From contig JASGIS010000001.1 in NCBI GenBank assembly GCA_047601745.1, forward strand, positions 1,240,001-1,304,000: a stretch of DNA of 64,000 nt, written 5' to 3'. Under the pieces are notes generated by a model. It saw only the letters and a list, made by a program, of their open reading frames with translations. It searched no databases and was not told the origin of the DNA. The DNA comes from JAKPAM01 sp047601745 (GTDB taxonomy: Bacteria > Pseudomonadota > Gammaproteobacteria > Burkholderiales > Burkholderiaceae_E). A program made the position numbers and the translations under genes. Below are positions 15,722 to 25,187 of the stretch, piece by piece; within the stretch, counting starts at the first letter, position 1; every line of letters begins with the position of its first letter.

Positions 15722-17170
15722 ATGACGACTCCGATACCGGCCGACCAGCAGCGCCGCATCCTGCAACAGCGCCTCGATGCGCACGGCGACGACCTGTCAC
15801 GGCTCGATGCATCGAGCCTGTCGGCCGGTTACGCGCTGGGCTCGTGGACACCGACGCGCGTCGTCGAGGCCTTCCTGCGCCGCATCGAGTCCCGCAACGA
15901 TGCGCTGCACGCTTATGTCGACGTCTGGGCCGACGATGCGCTGAAGGCCGCGCGGGCCGCGACGCTCGCGCGCGAGGCCGGCCACGCGATCGGACCGCTG
16001 CACGGATTGCCGATCGCGCTGAAGGACCTGATCGAGATCGAAGGCCGCGTCTGCACCGCCGGTTCGCCGACGCGGCGCGCTTACCGCGCGCCGCACACGG
16101 CCACGCTGGTACGCCGCCTGCTGGCGCACGGCATGATCGTTCTCGGCAAGACCCATACCGTCGAGTTCGCGTTCGGCGCCTGGGGCACCAACGAACACCT
16201 GGGCACGCCGCGCAATCCGTGGGACGACGCCGTGCATCGCACGCCGGGCGGCTCGAGCAGCGGATCGGGCGTCGCCGTCGCGGCCCGGCTGGCGCCGTGG
16301 GCGGTCGGCACCGACACCGGCGGTTCGGTGCGGATCCCGGCGGCGTTCAATGGCCTGACCGGGCTGAAGGTGACGTACGGGCGCATCAGCAATCACGGCA
16401 TCTGCCCGCTGAGCCCGTCGCTGGATACGCCGGGACCGATCGCGCGCTCGGTCGTCGACGCGGCGATGCTCTTCGGCGCGATGCAGGGCGAGGATCCGCT
16501 CGATCCGGCCACGCAGGGCATCATCCCGGTCGATGCGCTGGCCGGGCTCGACCTGGGCATCGCCGGCCTGCGGCTGGGCCGGCTGCCCGAGGCCGACCGC
16601 GCCGAGTTCACGCCCGACGCGCTGGCGGCCTACGATGCCGCGCTGGTCACGCTGGCCGGGCTCGGCGCGCAGATCGTGCCGGTGACGCTGCCGATGCGGC
16701 TGTCGGCCTACACGGCGGCCAGCGCCGTCATGCACGGCGAATCCTATGCGCTGTACGGCGCGCTGGCCGACGACGACGCCACGCCGATGGATCGCGGCGT
16801 GCGCGCTCGCATCCGCGCCGGCGCGATGCCGGTCGAGCGCTACCTGCAGGCGCAGTGGGCGCGGCAGATCAACACGACGCGTTTCCTGGCCGCGATCGCC
16901 GACGTCGACGCGCTGCTGACGCCGACGACGACGACGGCCGCGATCCCGGTGGCCGACGTCGACGAATCGACGACCGCGTCGACGATCACGCGCTTCGTCA
17001 ATCAACTCGGCCTGTGCGCGCTGGCGCTGCCCTGCGGGTTCACCGCGCAGGGGCTGCCGCTGTCGCTGCAGATCGTCTGCCGCGGCTTCGCCGAGCCGCT
17101 GGCGCTGCGCATCGGCCAGGCGTTCCAGCAGGCGACGCGTTTCCATCTGCGCGAGCCGGCCGGGCTCTGA
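15722..17170 (+). CDS. Amidase signature family hydrolase
   Basis: The product is 482 residues with the Ser-cisSer-Lys triad of the amidase signature family: Lys in GLPIALKDLI, the Gly/Ser-rich GGSSSGSGVAVAARL, and GTDTGGSVRIPAAFNGLTGLK carrying the cis-Ser and nucleophile. The family includes GatA, fatty-amide, malonamide and aryl-amide hydrolases. There is no gatB/gatC next to it and the substrate-pocket region is unlike GatA, so it is a general amidase hydrolysing an unknown amide. It is divergent from two acyl-CoA dehydrogenases, which may point to degradation of an amide or acyl compound, though this is only positional. Confidence 0.88.
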   Translation: MTTPIPADQQRRILQQRLDAHGDDLSRLDASSLSAGYALGSWTPTRVVEAFLRRIESRNDALHAYVDVWADDALKAARAATLAREAGHAIGPLHGLPIALKDLIEIEGRVCTAGSPTRRAYRAPHTATLVRRLLAHGMIVLGKTHTVEFAFGAWGTNEHLGTPRNPWDDAVHRTPGGSSSGSGVAVAARLAPWAVGTDTGGSVRIPAAFNGLTGLKVTYGRISNHGICPLSPSLDTPGPIARSVVDAAMLFGAMQGEDPLDPATQGIIPVDALAGLDLGIAGLRLGRLPEADRAEFTPDALAAYDAALVTLAGLGAQIVPVTLPMRLSAYTAASAVMHGESYALYGALADDDATPMDRGVRARIRAGAMPVERYLQAQWARQINTTRFLAAIADVDALLTPTTTTAAIPVADVDESTTASTITRFVNQLGLCALALPCGFTAQGLPLSLQIVCRGFAEPLALRIGQAFQQATRFHLREPAGL

Positions 17171-17180
17171 CGCCCGTTTT

Positions 17181-17200
17181 CGTCCCGGCGAGCCGGGACG
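17181..17200 (+). terminator. Hairpin after amidase gene
   Basis: CGTCCCGG-CGAG-CCGGGACG is a perfect 8-bp stem with a 4-nt loop, 10 bp past the amidase stop. No downstream U-tract is present, although a T-run precedes it. Confidence 0.4.
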
Positions 17201-17319
17201 ATCATCGCGATCCGTCAGTCGCGCTGACGCCGGCGCATCCCCGCGGCCCGGCCGGATTCGGCGCCGGGCGTACTATCGGGGACGCAGCGCCCCGAGCGCC
17301 CCGCCGAGGAGACACGCCG

Positions 17320-18366
17320 ATGCCGGAAGCGTCATTCGACTTCCAGGTTCACCGAGAAGACCTTTCGCAACACCGCGTGCTGGCGCCGCGCCGGCCCGCG
17401 ACCCTGGCGCCCGGCCAGGCCCTGCTCCGCATCGAACGCTTCGCGCTCAGCTCGCAGAACATCGTGTACGGCCGGCTCGGCACCGAGCTGCCGCTGCGGC
17501 GGCTGTTTCCGGCGCCGTCGCCCTGGGCGCGCCTGCCGGCCTGGGGCTACGCGCAGGTGGCGGCGTCCACGCACCCGGACGCCTCGGTCGGCGAGCGGCT
17601 GTTCGGCTGCCTGCCGATGACGAACTGGCTGCTGGTGCAACCGGGGCTCGCCAATGCCCGGCAGTTCGTCGACGTCAGCGAGCACCGGCGGGCGTTTCCG
17701 TCGTTCTACAACACGTACCGGCGCACCAATGCCGACCCGTCGTACCGCGTCGCGTTCGAAGACCACCAGATGCTGATGCAGCCGCAGTTCGCGTCGGCGT
17801 TCGTGTTCGCGCACCACCTGGCCGAGAGGCAGTACTGCGAGGCGCGCCAGATCGTGCTGACCGGGGCGTCGAGCAAGACGGCCGCCGCGCTCGCCTATCT
17901 GCTGCGCCAGGAGATCCACGCGGACTGCCGGATCGTCGGGCTGACGTCGACCGAGCACCGGCGTTTCGTGCAGGGTCTGGGCGACTACGACGAGGTGGTC
18001 GACTACGCGCGGCTGACGGCGATGTCCGCGCACGTGCCGACGGTGCTCGTCGATTTCGCCGGCGACGATCCGGTCAACGAGGCGATGCAACGCCATTTCG
18101 GCGACGCGATCCGGCTGACCTGCCGGATCGTCGGCGGCGCCGGCGAGTTCGGTCTCGCGCAATGGCGCGCGCTGCTCGAGAGCATCGACGTCGACGGCCT
18201 GCGCGATTCGCTGACGCCGGCCTGGAACCGCTTCGTCGACGCCTGCGCCGGCTGGCTGCGGATCGACCAGCACGCGGGCGTCGACGCGCTGGCGCGGTTG
18301 TACGATTCGTTGCTGCGCGGACGCGTCGATCCGGCGCGCGGACACGTCTTCGTCGTCGGCGGTTGA
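17320..18366 (+). CDS. DUF2855 family protein
   Basis: The product is 348 residues and resembles the DUF2855 family, distant relatives of medium-chain dehydrogenases with no assigned activity. Typical are the IERFALSSQNIVYGRLG segment near residue 40, the WGYAQVAAS strand, the RTNADPSYR loop, and a degenerate Rossmann region (IVLTGASSKTAAALAYLLRQ) followed by TVLVDFAGD. ATG at 17320 follows GAGGAGA and is chosen over a much longer upstream open frame, which is non-coding. It is followed 145 bp later by a quinone-reductase-like gene on the same strand. No reaction can be assigned. Confidence 0.82.
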   Translation: MPEASFDFQVHREDLSQHRVLAPRRPATLAPGQALLRIERFALSSQNIVYGRLGTELPLRRLFPAPSPWARLPAWGYAQVAASTHPDASVGERLFGCLPMTNWLLVQPGLANARQFVDVSEHRRAFPSFYNTYRRTNADPSYRVAFEDHQMLMQPQFASAFVFAHHLAERQYCEARQIVLTGASSKTAAALAYLLRQEIHADCRIVGLTSTEHRRFVQGLGDYDEVVDYARLTAMSAHVPTVLVDFAGDDPVNEAMQRHFGDAIRLTCRIVGGAGEFGLAQWRALLESIDVDGLRDSLTPAWNRFVDACAGWLRIDQHAGVDALARLYDSLLRGRVDPARGHVFVVGG

Positions 18367-18511
18367 CGGCGCCGCGGCCCGGCGCGCGCCTCGGCGGCGG
18401 CTCGATCTTCGCGCCGACGGCCCCTGGTGTCGTGAACCGGTACCTCGACACCCGAGTAATGGGACATTCGCTGCGACCGGCACGATGCCCGCAACCCCGA
18501 TGGAGACCCCG

Positions 18512-19495
18512 ATGAAAGCACTACGCGTCCACACCCTCGCGTCCCCGGCCCCCTGGCAGCTCGACGAGGTCCCATGCGAGGATCCGGCCCCGGGCCAGGT
18601 GCGCGTACGGATCGTCGCGGCCGGCATCTCGCTGGTCGACCAGTTGCGCGCCGAGGGCAAGTACCAGATCAAGCCGGCGCTGCCCTACGTCGGCGGCAGC
18701 GAGTACTCGGGCATCGTCGAGGCCGTGGGCAGCGACGTGCCCGACACGGTCCGCGTCGGCGATCGCGTCGCCGGCCTGCACCCCGGCATCTGGGCCGAGT
18801 CGGTCTGCATGTCGCACCAGGCCTGCCACCGGCTCGGTCCGGTCGACGACACGATGCTCGTCGAATCGGCGCTGGTCGCGATGCCTTATGCGACGGCGCT
18901 GTACGCGCTGGACCTGCGCGGCCGCCTGCAGGCCGGCGAGACCGTGTTCGTGCTCGGCGCGATGGGCGGCGTCGGCCACGCGGCGATGCAGACCGCCAAG
19001 GCGCTCGGCGCGCGCGTGATCGCCGGCGCCACCTCGGCGGCGCGGCGCGAGGCCGCGCTGCGCGACGGCGCCGACGCGGTGATCGATACCGGCGTGGCCG
19101 ACTGGAAGGACGCGCTGAAGTCGGCGGCCGGTCCGCGCGGCGTCGACGTCGTCGTCGACCCGGTCGGCGGCGATGCCACCGAGATGGCGTTCCGCGCGCT
19201 CGGTTGGGGCGGGCGGCTGCTGGTCATCGGCTTCGCCGCCGGCACGATCGGCAAGCTGCCGGCCAACCTCGCGCTGCTCAAGGGCGCGGCGATGGTCGGC
19301 GTGGACCTGCGCGCGTTCGGCGAGCGCGAACCCGAAGCGATGCAGGCCGTGCGCGAGCGCGTGTTCGCGCTGCACGCCGAGGGCCGCGTGCGGCCCCGGA
19401 TCGGCCTGCAGGTACCGGTCGGCGACTACGCGCGCGCGTTCGCCGCGACGCGCGACCCGGACACGCTGGGACGCGTGGTGCTGCGCTTCGGATGA
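18512..19495 (+). CDS. NADPH:quinone oxidoreductase-like zinc-free MDR protein
   Basis: The product is 327 residues, of the quinone oxidoreductase branch of the medium-chain dehydrogenase/reductase superfamily. The catalytic GroES-like domain (AAGISLVDQLRAEGKYQ) lacks the zinc-ligand Cys/His set. The Rossmann fold has VFVLGAMGGVGHAAMQTAKALGARVI. Members reduce quinones or 2-alkenoyl compounds with NADPH. ATG at 18512 is chosen because GGAG precedes it by 7 bases; two ATGs just upstream (18485, 18500) are in frame. It converges on the MATE gene 20 bp downstream. Confidence 0.88.
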   Translation: MKALRVHTLASPAPWQLDEVPCEDPAPGQVRVRIVAAGISLVDQLRAEGKYQIKPALPYVGGSEYSGIVEAVGSDVPDTVRVGDRVAGLHPGIWAESVCMSHQACHRLGPVDDTMLVESALVAMPYATALYALDLRGRLQAGETVFVLGAMGGVGHAAMQTAKALGARVIAGATSAARREAALRDGADAVIDTGVADWKDALKSAAGPRGVDVVVDPVGGDATEMAFRALGWGGRLLVIGFAAGTIGKLPANLALLKGAAMVGVDLRAFGEREPEAMQAVRERVFALHAEGRVRPRIGLQVPVGDYARAFAATRDPDTLGRVVLRFG

Positions 19496-19515
19496 GCGTT
19501 CGGATTCACGGATTC

Positions 19516-20892
19516 TCAGATCGTCACGCGCGGAACGGCCTCGCCCTCGATCGTCTCTTCGACGTGCGGCAGCAGCATCCATAGCGTGACGCCCCGCGCC
19601 GCCATGAACGCGGTGAAGGCGGCCCACAGGCCGTGGTTGCCGAACATCGCCTGCAAGCCCAGCGCCAGCACGATGAAGCCGGCCAGGCATACGGCCATCG
19701 CCACCATCAGCTCGCGCGTGCGCATCGCGCCGATGAACACGCCGTCGAGCTGGAAGCCGGCCGCCGAAACCAGCGGCAGGATCACCGCCCACGGCAGGTA
19801 GGCGAGCGCGAGCGCGACGACGCCGGGCTGGTTGGTCAGCAGCCGCACGATCGTCGGCCCGCCGACCGCGTAGACGACGCAAAAACCCAGCGCGCCGACC
19901 ACCGACCAGCCCATCGTCGTGCGGATCGCCCAGCGCAGCGCGTCGCGGTGGCGCGCGCCGACGGCCGCGCCGACCAGCGTCTCGGCCGCGTGCGCGAAGC
20001 CATCGAGCGCATAGGACGCGAAGGTCTGGAAGTTCAGCAGCACGGCGTTGGCGGCCAGCACGACATCGCCCTGCCGCGCACCGGCGCGCGTGAACCACGC
20101 GAACGCGGCCAGCAGGCACACGGTGCGCACGAACAGGTTGCCGTTCATCGCCATCAGTTGCCGCAGCGCGCGCGGATCGGCGATGTCGCGGCGCCAGTCG
20201 ACCGGCGGCAGCGAGCGCAGCCGGCGGGTCCAGACCCAGGCCGCGCCGGCGATGAAACCGACGACGTCGGCCAGCGCGGTGGCCAGGCCGATGCCCGGCA
20301 CGCCCAGGCCCAGCGCGTGCACGAAGACCAGCACCGCGACGATGTTGACGACGTTGATCAGCACCTGCAGCGCGAGCCCGACGCGAACGTGCTGGACGCC
20401 CAGCAGGTAGCCGAGCAGCACGAAGTTGCCCAGCGCCAGCGGCGCCGACCACAGCCGCGCGTACGCGTATTCGCGCGCGAGCTGCTGGACGGCCGGGCTG
20501 CCGCCGAGCAACTGCAGCACGGCCGAGACCAGCGGCCCGCGCAGCAGCAGCAACAGCACGCCGATCAGCAACGCGATCGCCAGCCCGCGCAGCAGGCTCG
20601 CGCGCAGCCCCAATCCGTCGCCGGCGCCGTGCGCCCGCGCGGTCAGCGCCGTCGTACCCATGCGCAGGAAACCGAAACCCCAGAACACGAGATTGAACAG
20701 CAGGCCACCGAGCGCGACCGCGCCCAACGCCGCCGGCTGGCCGAGATGGCCGGCGATCGCGGTGTCGACGGCCGACAGGATCGGTACCGTGAGATTGGCC
20801 AGGACGATCGGCCAGGCGAGCCGCAGCACCCGCCAGCGCCAGCGTGCGGCAGGTGTCGCGCGAGGCAGGCGAACGAGCGATGTCTTGTTCAT
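19516..20892 (-). CDS. MATE family efflux transporter (DinF-like)
   Basis: The product is 458 residues with twelve hydrophobic segments in two homologous halves, each beginning with a WPI/AIR-type helix, as in MATE drug/sodium or proton antiporters. The AWPIVLANLTVPILSAVDTAIAGHLG start is characteristic of the DinF branch, including the Asp in helix 1. Substrates could be cationic drugs or metabolites. The gene is divergent from an MFS transporter, with only 78 bp between start codons. Confidence 0.9.
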   Translation of the reverse strand: MNKTSLVRLPRATPAARWRWRVLRLAWPIVLANLTVPILSAVDTAIAGHLGQPAALGAVALGGLLFNLVFWGFGFLRMGTTALTARAHGAGDGLGLRASLLRGLAIALLIGVLLLLLRGPLVSAVLQLLGGSPAVQQLAREYAYARLWSAPLALGNFVLLGYLLGVQHVRVGLALQVLINVVNIVAVLVFVHALGLGVPGIGLATALADVVGFIAGAAWVWTRRLRSLPPVDWRRDIADPRALRQLMAMNGNLFVRTVCLLAAFAWFTRAGARQGDVVLAANAVLLNFQTFASYALDGFAHAAETLVGAAVGARHRDALRWAIRTTMGWSVVGALGFCVVYAVGGPTIVRLLTNQPGVVALALAYLPWAVILPLVSAAGFQLDGVFIGAMRTRELMVAMAVCLAGFIVLALGLQAMFGNHGLWAAFTAFMAARGVTLWMLLPHVEETIEGEAVPRVTI

Positions 20893-20970
20893 GACGGACC
20901 TTATACCGCACTGTCACGCGCGTTCGGGCTTTCGTCTATGCTGCACGACCAATCAATGGAATCCGGCTCG

Positions 20971-22311
20971 ATGAACGTTGAAAAGGCGATGGCGCGAGAC
21001 AACACCGTGTGGGGGCTGGTGCTCGCCGCGGCGGCCATCATGATGATCACGACCGGCATCCGCCAGACGACGGGCCTGTTCGTGTCGCCGCTGAACACCG
21101 CGACCGGACTGGGCATCGTCGCGATCAGCTTCGCGCTGGCGATCGCCCAGTTCGTCTGGGGCGCGGCGCAGCCGATCTTCGCCGCGGTCGGCGACAAGTA
21201 CGGCACGCTCAAGGTGCTGATCGCCGGCGGCCTGATGCTGGCGGCCGGCACCGCGCTGACGCCGTTCGCGCACGGCGAAGGCATGCTGATCGCCACGCTC
21301 GGCGGGCTGTCGGCGGCCGGTGCCGCGGCGGGCAGCTTCGCGCTGCTGGTCGGCGTGGTCTCGCAGCGGATCGCCGCGGAGCGCCGCTCGCTGGCCGCCG
21401 GCATCGTCAACGCTGGCGGTTCGTTCGGTCAGTTCGTGTTCGCGCCGCTCGTGCAGTGGCTGATCGGCGCCTCCGGCTGGGTCACCGCGATGTTCGCGCT
21501 GGCGGGCATCGCGCTGCTGACGGTTCCGCTCGCATTCATGCTGCGACCGCCGGCGCCGAGCGCGCCGCGCGCCGCCGGGTCGGATGCCGCGTCCGCCCCG
21601 CCGCCCGGCACGTCGTCTCCGGGTACGTCGTCGGCCAGTACGTCGTCGGCCAGCACGTCGTCTCCCGGCACGTCGTCGGCCGGCGCGGTCGACGGCATGA
21701 CGCTGGGCCGGCAGATCCGCATCGCGCTTGCCAATCGCGACTACCTGTTGCTGCACGCGGGCTTCTTCACCTGCGGCTTCCATATCGCGTTCCTGGTCAC
21801 GCACCTGCCCGGCGAGGTGCAGTTGTGCGGCCTGCCGGCCAGCGTCGCGTCGATGTCGCTGGCGTTGATCGGCCTGTTCAACATCGCCGGCAGCCTGATC
21901 ATCGGCTGGCTCGGCCAGCATTACCGGATGAAGTGGCTGCTGGCCTTGATGTACGGCAGCCGCGCGGTGGCGATCGTCGTCTACCTGCTCGCACCCAAGA
22001 CGGCGGCGACGTTCTACGCGTTCGCGGCCGTGCTCGGCTTCACGTGGCTGGCCACGGTGCCGCCGACGGCCGGGCTGATCGGCAAGCTGTTCGGCGCGCG
22101 CTACCTGTCGACGCTGTTCGGACTGACGCTGCTGTCGCACCAGACCGGCGGTTTTCTCGGCGCCTGGCTCGGCGGACGCGTGCTGGCGAGCGACGGCAAT
22201 TTCGCGTGGATGTGGTATGCCGACATCGTGCTGGCGACGGCCGCCGCGCTGCTGAACCTGCCGATCCGCGAGTCGCGGCTGCCCGCGCGCGCCGCGGCGG
22301 CGGCTGCCTGA
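20971..22311 (+). CDS. MFS transporter, OFA/monocarboxylate-like
   Basis: The product is about 446 residues with twelve hydrophobic segments and the major facilitator motif GDKYGTLKVLIAGGLML between helices 2 and 3. The helix-1 pattern RQTTGLFVSPL is shared by oxalate/formate and monocarboxylate-like MFS members. The central cytoplasmic loop carries a low-complexity Gly-Thr-Ser-Ser/Ala-Ser-Thr-Ser-Ser insert of about 25 residues from a 15-bp DNA repeat (about 21607-21690). ATG at 20971 is chosen; 20938 and 20956 are in-frame alternatives. It is followed 35 bp later by the CYTH-CHAD gene. Substrate unknown. Confidence 0.85.
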   Translation: MNVEKAMARDNTVWGLVLAAAAIMMITTGIRQTTGLFVSPLNTATGLGIVAISFALAIAQFVWGAAQPIFAAVGDKYGTLKVLIAGGLMLAAGTALTPFAHGEGMLIATLGGLSAAGAAAGSFALLVGVVSQRIAAERRSLAAGIVNAGGSFGQFVFAPLVQWLIGASGWVTAMFALAGIALLTVPLAFMLRPPAPSAPRAAGSDAASAPPPGTSSPGTSSASTSSASTSSPGTSSAGAVDGMTLGRQIRIALANRDYLLLHAGFFTCGFHIAFLVTHLPGEVQLCGLPASVASMSLALIGLFNIAGSLIIGWLGQHYRMKWLLALMYGSRAVAIVVYLLAPKTAATFYAFAAVLGFTWLATVPPTAGLIGKLFGARYLSTLFGLTLLSHQTGGFLGAWLGGRVLASDGNFAWMWYADIVLATAAALLNLPIRESRLPARAAAAAA

Positions 22312-22346
22312 GGTTTCGACCGGACCGGCTCGTACTGGAATCGACG

Positions 22347-23933
22347 ATGACCGAACGCGAACTGAAGTTCCAGGTCCCGCACGCCTGCCGCGACGCGTTG
22401 CGGGCGCGATTGTCGGCGCTGCCGGCACCGCATCGCCGGCGGCTGGTGTCGATCTACGTCGACACCGCCGATGGCTGCCTGGCGCGGCACCGGGTGGCGC
22501 TGCGGCTGCGCCACGACGGCGAGCGCTGGGAGCAGACGCTGAAGGCCGCCGGCGACGCGCCGGTCGATCGCCTCGAAGAGAACGTCGAACGCCCCGGCGA
22601 CTGGCCGCCCGACGGACCGCCGATCGATCCGTCGCTGCACGCGGGCACGCCGGCGTTCGATCGCCTTCGGGCCGCGCTGGCCGACAGCGCCGAACCCACG
22701 CTCGGCGCGGTGTTCGTCAGTGATTTCGTGCGCCTGCATGCCGACCTGATCGTCGACGACGCGCGCATCGAGATCGCGTTCGACGAAGGAGAACTCCGGG
22801 CGGAACCGCGCGGCGCGTCGCCGCACGAGGCCGCCGCGAACGGAACCGGCGTGCCGACGCTGCCGATCCGCGAGCTCGAGCTCGAACTGAAGTCGGGCCC
22901 GTCGCGCGCGCTGTTCGCCGCCGCCGCGGACTGGGCCGACCGCCACCAGTTGTCGATCGATACGATCTCCAAGGCCGCGCGCGGCGAACGCCTCGCGCGC
23001 GGACGGCTCGACGCGCCGCAGGCGACGCGCGCCCGCATCGTCGAATTCGAACGCGGCCAGCGTCCGGACGGCCGCACGCTGCTGCGCCGCTGGACGGCCG
23101 TCTGCCTCGAACAGGTACTCGACAACGCCAGCCTGCTGGCCGCCGGCGAGGCGCCCGCGGATGTCGAAGTCGTCCATCAGCTTCGGGTCGGCCTGCGCCG
23201 CTTGCGGTCGGTGTGGCGCGAGCTGGGCCGCTGCGCGGGCACCGACATCGACTGGCAGCCGGCGGCAGGCGAACTGTTCGACGCGCTCGGACGGCTGCGC
23301 GACCGCGATGCGGCGGTCGCCCGTTTCGCCGCCGCGATCGCGGCGGCGGGGGGCCGTCCGCTCGATCCGGACGAACAGGCGTCCGGCCCCGATCTGCGCG
23401 AGCGGATCGCGGCGCGGCCGTTCCAGCACGCGATGCTGTCGCTGCTGGCGTTCGCGCTCGAAGACGACGATGCCGGCGCACGTGCCGGCGGTGGCGGTGG
23501 CGGTAGCGGCGGCGGCGGCGGCGGCGGCGGCGATCGCGATGGTATCGGCCTGGTCGTGCGCCGCCTGCGCAAGCTGCATCGCGGCCTGCGGCGCGCCGCG
23601 CGACGCTTCGACGAGCTGAGCGACGACGACCGCCATCGCGTGCGCAAGCGCGCCAAGCGGCTGCGCTACCTGGCCGAACTGGCGCGCCCGCTGCTGTCGC
23701 CGGACGACGCCGATGCGCTGCTGAAGCGGCTCGGACGCGCGCAGCGGCGGTTCGGCGACTACCAGGACCTGCGCACGGCGGTCGACGCCTATCGCGATGC
23801 CGCGCGCGGCGGCCGGCACGACGCGTGGTTCGGCGTCGGCTGGTTGCAGGCGCAACGCCCGCGCCACATCGCGCGCTGCCACGACGCGCTGCGCCGGCTG
23901 GCGCGCGCCAGGCTTCTCAGCGCGGCGCGATGA
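22347..23933 (+). CDS. CYTH-CHAD domain inorganic triphosphatase-like protein
   Basis: The product is 528 residues. The N-terminal CYTH domain (1-220) opens with the signature ERELKF (ExExK) and contains alternating charged strands such as YVDTADG, RLRHDGERWEQTLK and ELELKSGP, which build the triphosphate tunnel. The C-terminal CHAD domain (about 230-525) has repeated helices with conserved His and Arg (VHQLRVGLRRLRSVW, HRVRKRAKRLRYL), which in this family bind polyphosphate. YgiF of E. coli has this architecture and cleaves inorganic triphosphate. Between CHAD helices there is a glycine-only insert of about 15 residues (23490-23535). The 3' end overlaps the convergent MFS gene by 17 bp. Confidence 0.9.
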   Translation: MTERELKFQVPHACRDALRARLSALPAPHRRRLVSIYVDTADGCLARHRVALRLRHDGERWEQTLKAAGDAPVDRLEENVERPGDWPPDGPPIDPSLHAGTPAFDRLRAALADSAEPTLGAVFVSDFVRLHADLIVDDARIEIAFDEGELRAEPRGASPHEAAANGTGVPTLPIRELELELKSGPSRALFAAAADWADRHQLSIDTISKAARGERLARGRLDAPQATRARIVEFERGQRPDGRTLLRRWTAVCLEQVLDNASLLAAGEAPADVEVVHQLRVGLRRLRSVWRELGRCAGTDIDWQPAAGELFDALGRLRDRDAAVARFAAAIAAAGGRPLDPDEQASGPDLRERIAARPFQHAMLSLLAFALEDDDAGARAGGGGGGSGGGGGGGGDRDGIGLVVRRLRKLHRGLRRAARRFDELSDDDRHRVRKRAKRLRYLAELARPLLSPDDADALLKRLGRAQRRFGDYQDLRTAVDAYRDAARGGRHDAWFGVGWLQAQRPRHIARCHDALRRLARARLLSAAR

Positions 23934-25173
23934 TCCCCATTTCGCGATAGACGGGAATGATCTGCCGGCGGATCTCCGGATACTGGCGCCAGTAGACGAA
24001 CGCCGCCAGCAGCGTGCCGCAGCCGCAACTGGCCAGCGCCACCGGCGCGGTCACGTGCGACGCGAACCAGCCGCCGAACAGCGCACCCAGCGGCGCCATC
24101 CCCAGGAACGACGCGACGTACAGCGACGCCACGCGCCCGCGCAACGCATCGGGCACGATCGTCTGCAGCACGATGTTCGTCGACGCGGCCGTCACCATCG
24201 TCCCCATGCCGACGGCGAACAGCAGGCCCAGCGCGAGCCACAGCACGGACGTGGCCGAGAACGCGATCAACCCGACCCCGGCCAGCCCCGCGCTCCAGGC
24301 GATCTGCTTGAACAGGCCCTTGGTCCCCGGCCGCGAGGCCAGCAGGATCATGCCGGTCATCGCGCCGCAGCCGGCCGCGCCGGTCAACAGGCCCAGCGTG
24401 TGCGCGTCACCGTGGAACCGCTGGCTGGCGAACCACGGCATCAGCGACGCGTACGGTTGCACCGAGAAGCTGGTCGCGGCCAGCATCAGCAACGCCGCGC
24501 GGCTCGGCAGGAAACCGTACGCGTAGCGGGCGCCGGCCGCGAGCTGCCGCGCCCAGTGGTTCGGGTCGCGCGGCTTCGGCGGCGGGTCGACGCGCAGCAG
24601 GATCAGCGCGACGACCACCGACACCCGCAGCGCGGCGTTCAGCGCGAAACCGCTGACGACACCGAAACTGCCGATCACCGAACCGCCGAGCATCGGCCCG
24701 ATGAACCTCGCGCCGTTCATCACGCTGGCGTTCAACGCGATCGCGTTCGCCAGATCCTCGCGGCGATCGACCAGGTGCACGAGCAGCGACTGCCGGCCCG
24801 GCGCGTCGCAGGCGTTGACCATGCCCATCACCAGATTGCCGACCACCAGATGCCAGGGCTGGATCCAGCCGCCGGCGACCAGCGTCAGCATCACCAGCGA
24901 CTGCGTGAACGCCAGTCCGTTGGTCACGAACAATACGCGCCGCACGTTCAGCCGATCGAGGAACACGCCGGCCACCGGCCCGATCAGCAGGAACGGGATC
25001 TGCAGCGCGAACGCCGCCAGCCCCAGCATCAGCGTCGAGTGCGTCAGCTCGAACATCAGCCAGCTCGTTGCGATCAACTGCAGCCAGCTACCGATCTGCG
25101 AGGTGCCCTGGCCGGCGATGAACAGCCGGAAGTTGCGATGGGCGAATGCCCGGAGCCCGTTCGGCAGCGCCAC
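23917..25173 (-). CDS. MFS transporter (EntS/MFS_3-type)
   Basis: The product is about 418 residues with twelve hydrophobic segments of the MFS_3 group: RNFRLFIAGQGTSQIGSWLQ, GPVAGVFLDRLNVRRVL and NACDAPGRQSLLVHLVDR are characteristic. These permeases export siderophores, macrolides or similar compounds. GTG at 25173 gives the family's usual N-terminus and lies 15 bp after the stop of the upstream reductase gene, so the two are co-transcribed. No ATG fits. The substrate cannot be deduced. Confidence 0.85.
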   Translation of the reverse strand: MALPNGLRAFAHRNFRLFIAGQGTSQIGSWLQLIATSWLMFELTHSTLMLGLAAFALQIPFLLIGPVAGVFLDRLNVRRVLFVTNGLAFTQSLVMLTLVAGGWIQPWHLVVGNLVMGMVNACDAPGRQSLLVHLVDRREDLANAIALNASVMNGARFIGPMLGGSVIGSFGVVSGFALNAALRVSVVVALILLRVDPPPKPRDPNHWARQLAAGARYAYGFLPSRAALLMLAATSFSVQPYASLMPWFASQRFHGDAHTLGLLTGAAGCGAMTGMILLASRPGTKGLFKQIAWSAGLAGVGLIAFSATSVLWLALGLLFAVGMGTMVTAASTNIVLQTIVPDALRGRVASLYVASFLGMAPLGALFGGWFASHVTAPVALASCGCGTLLAAFVYWRQYPEIRRQIIPVYREMGIIAPR

Positions 25174-25187
25174 GACGCCCGTCCGCG

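Noticed and set aside
14227..17319. Long plus-strand frame joined to the DUF2855 gene
   Set aside because: It runs antisense to one acyl-CoA dehydrogenase gene and out of frame with the amidase gene; the real start at 17320 has a ribosome site.
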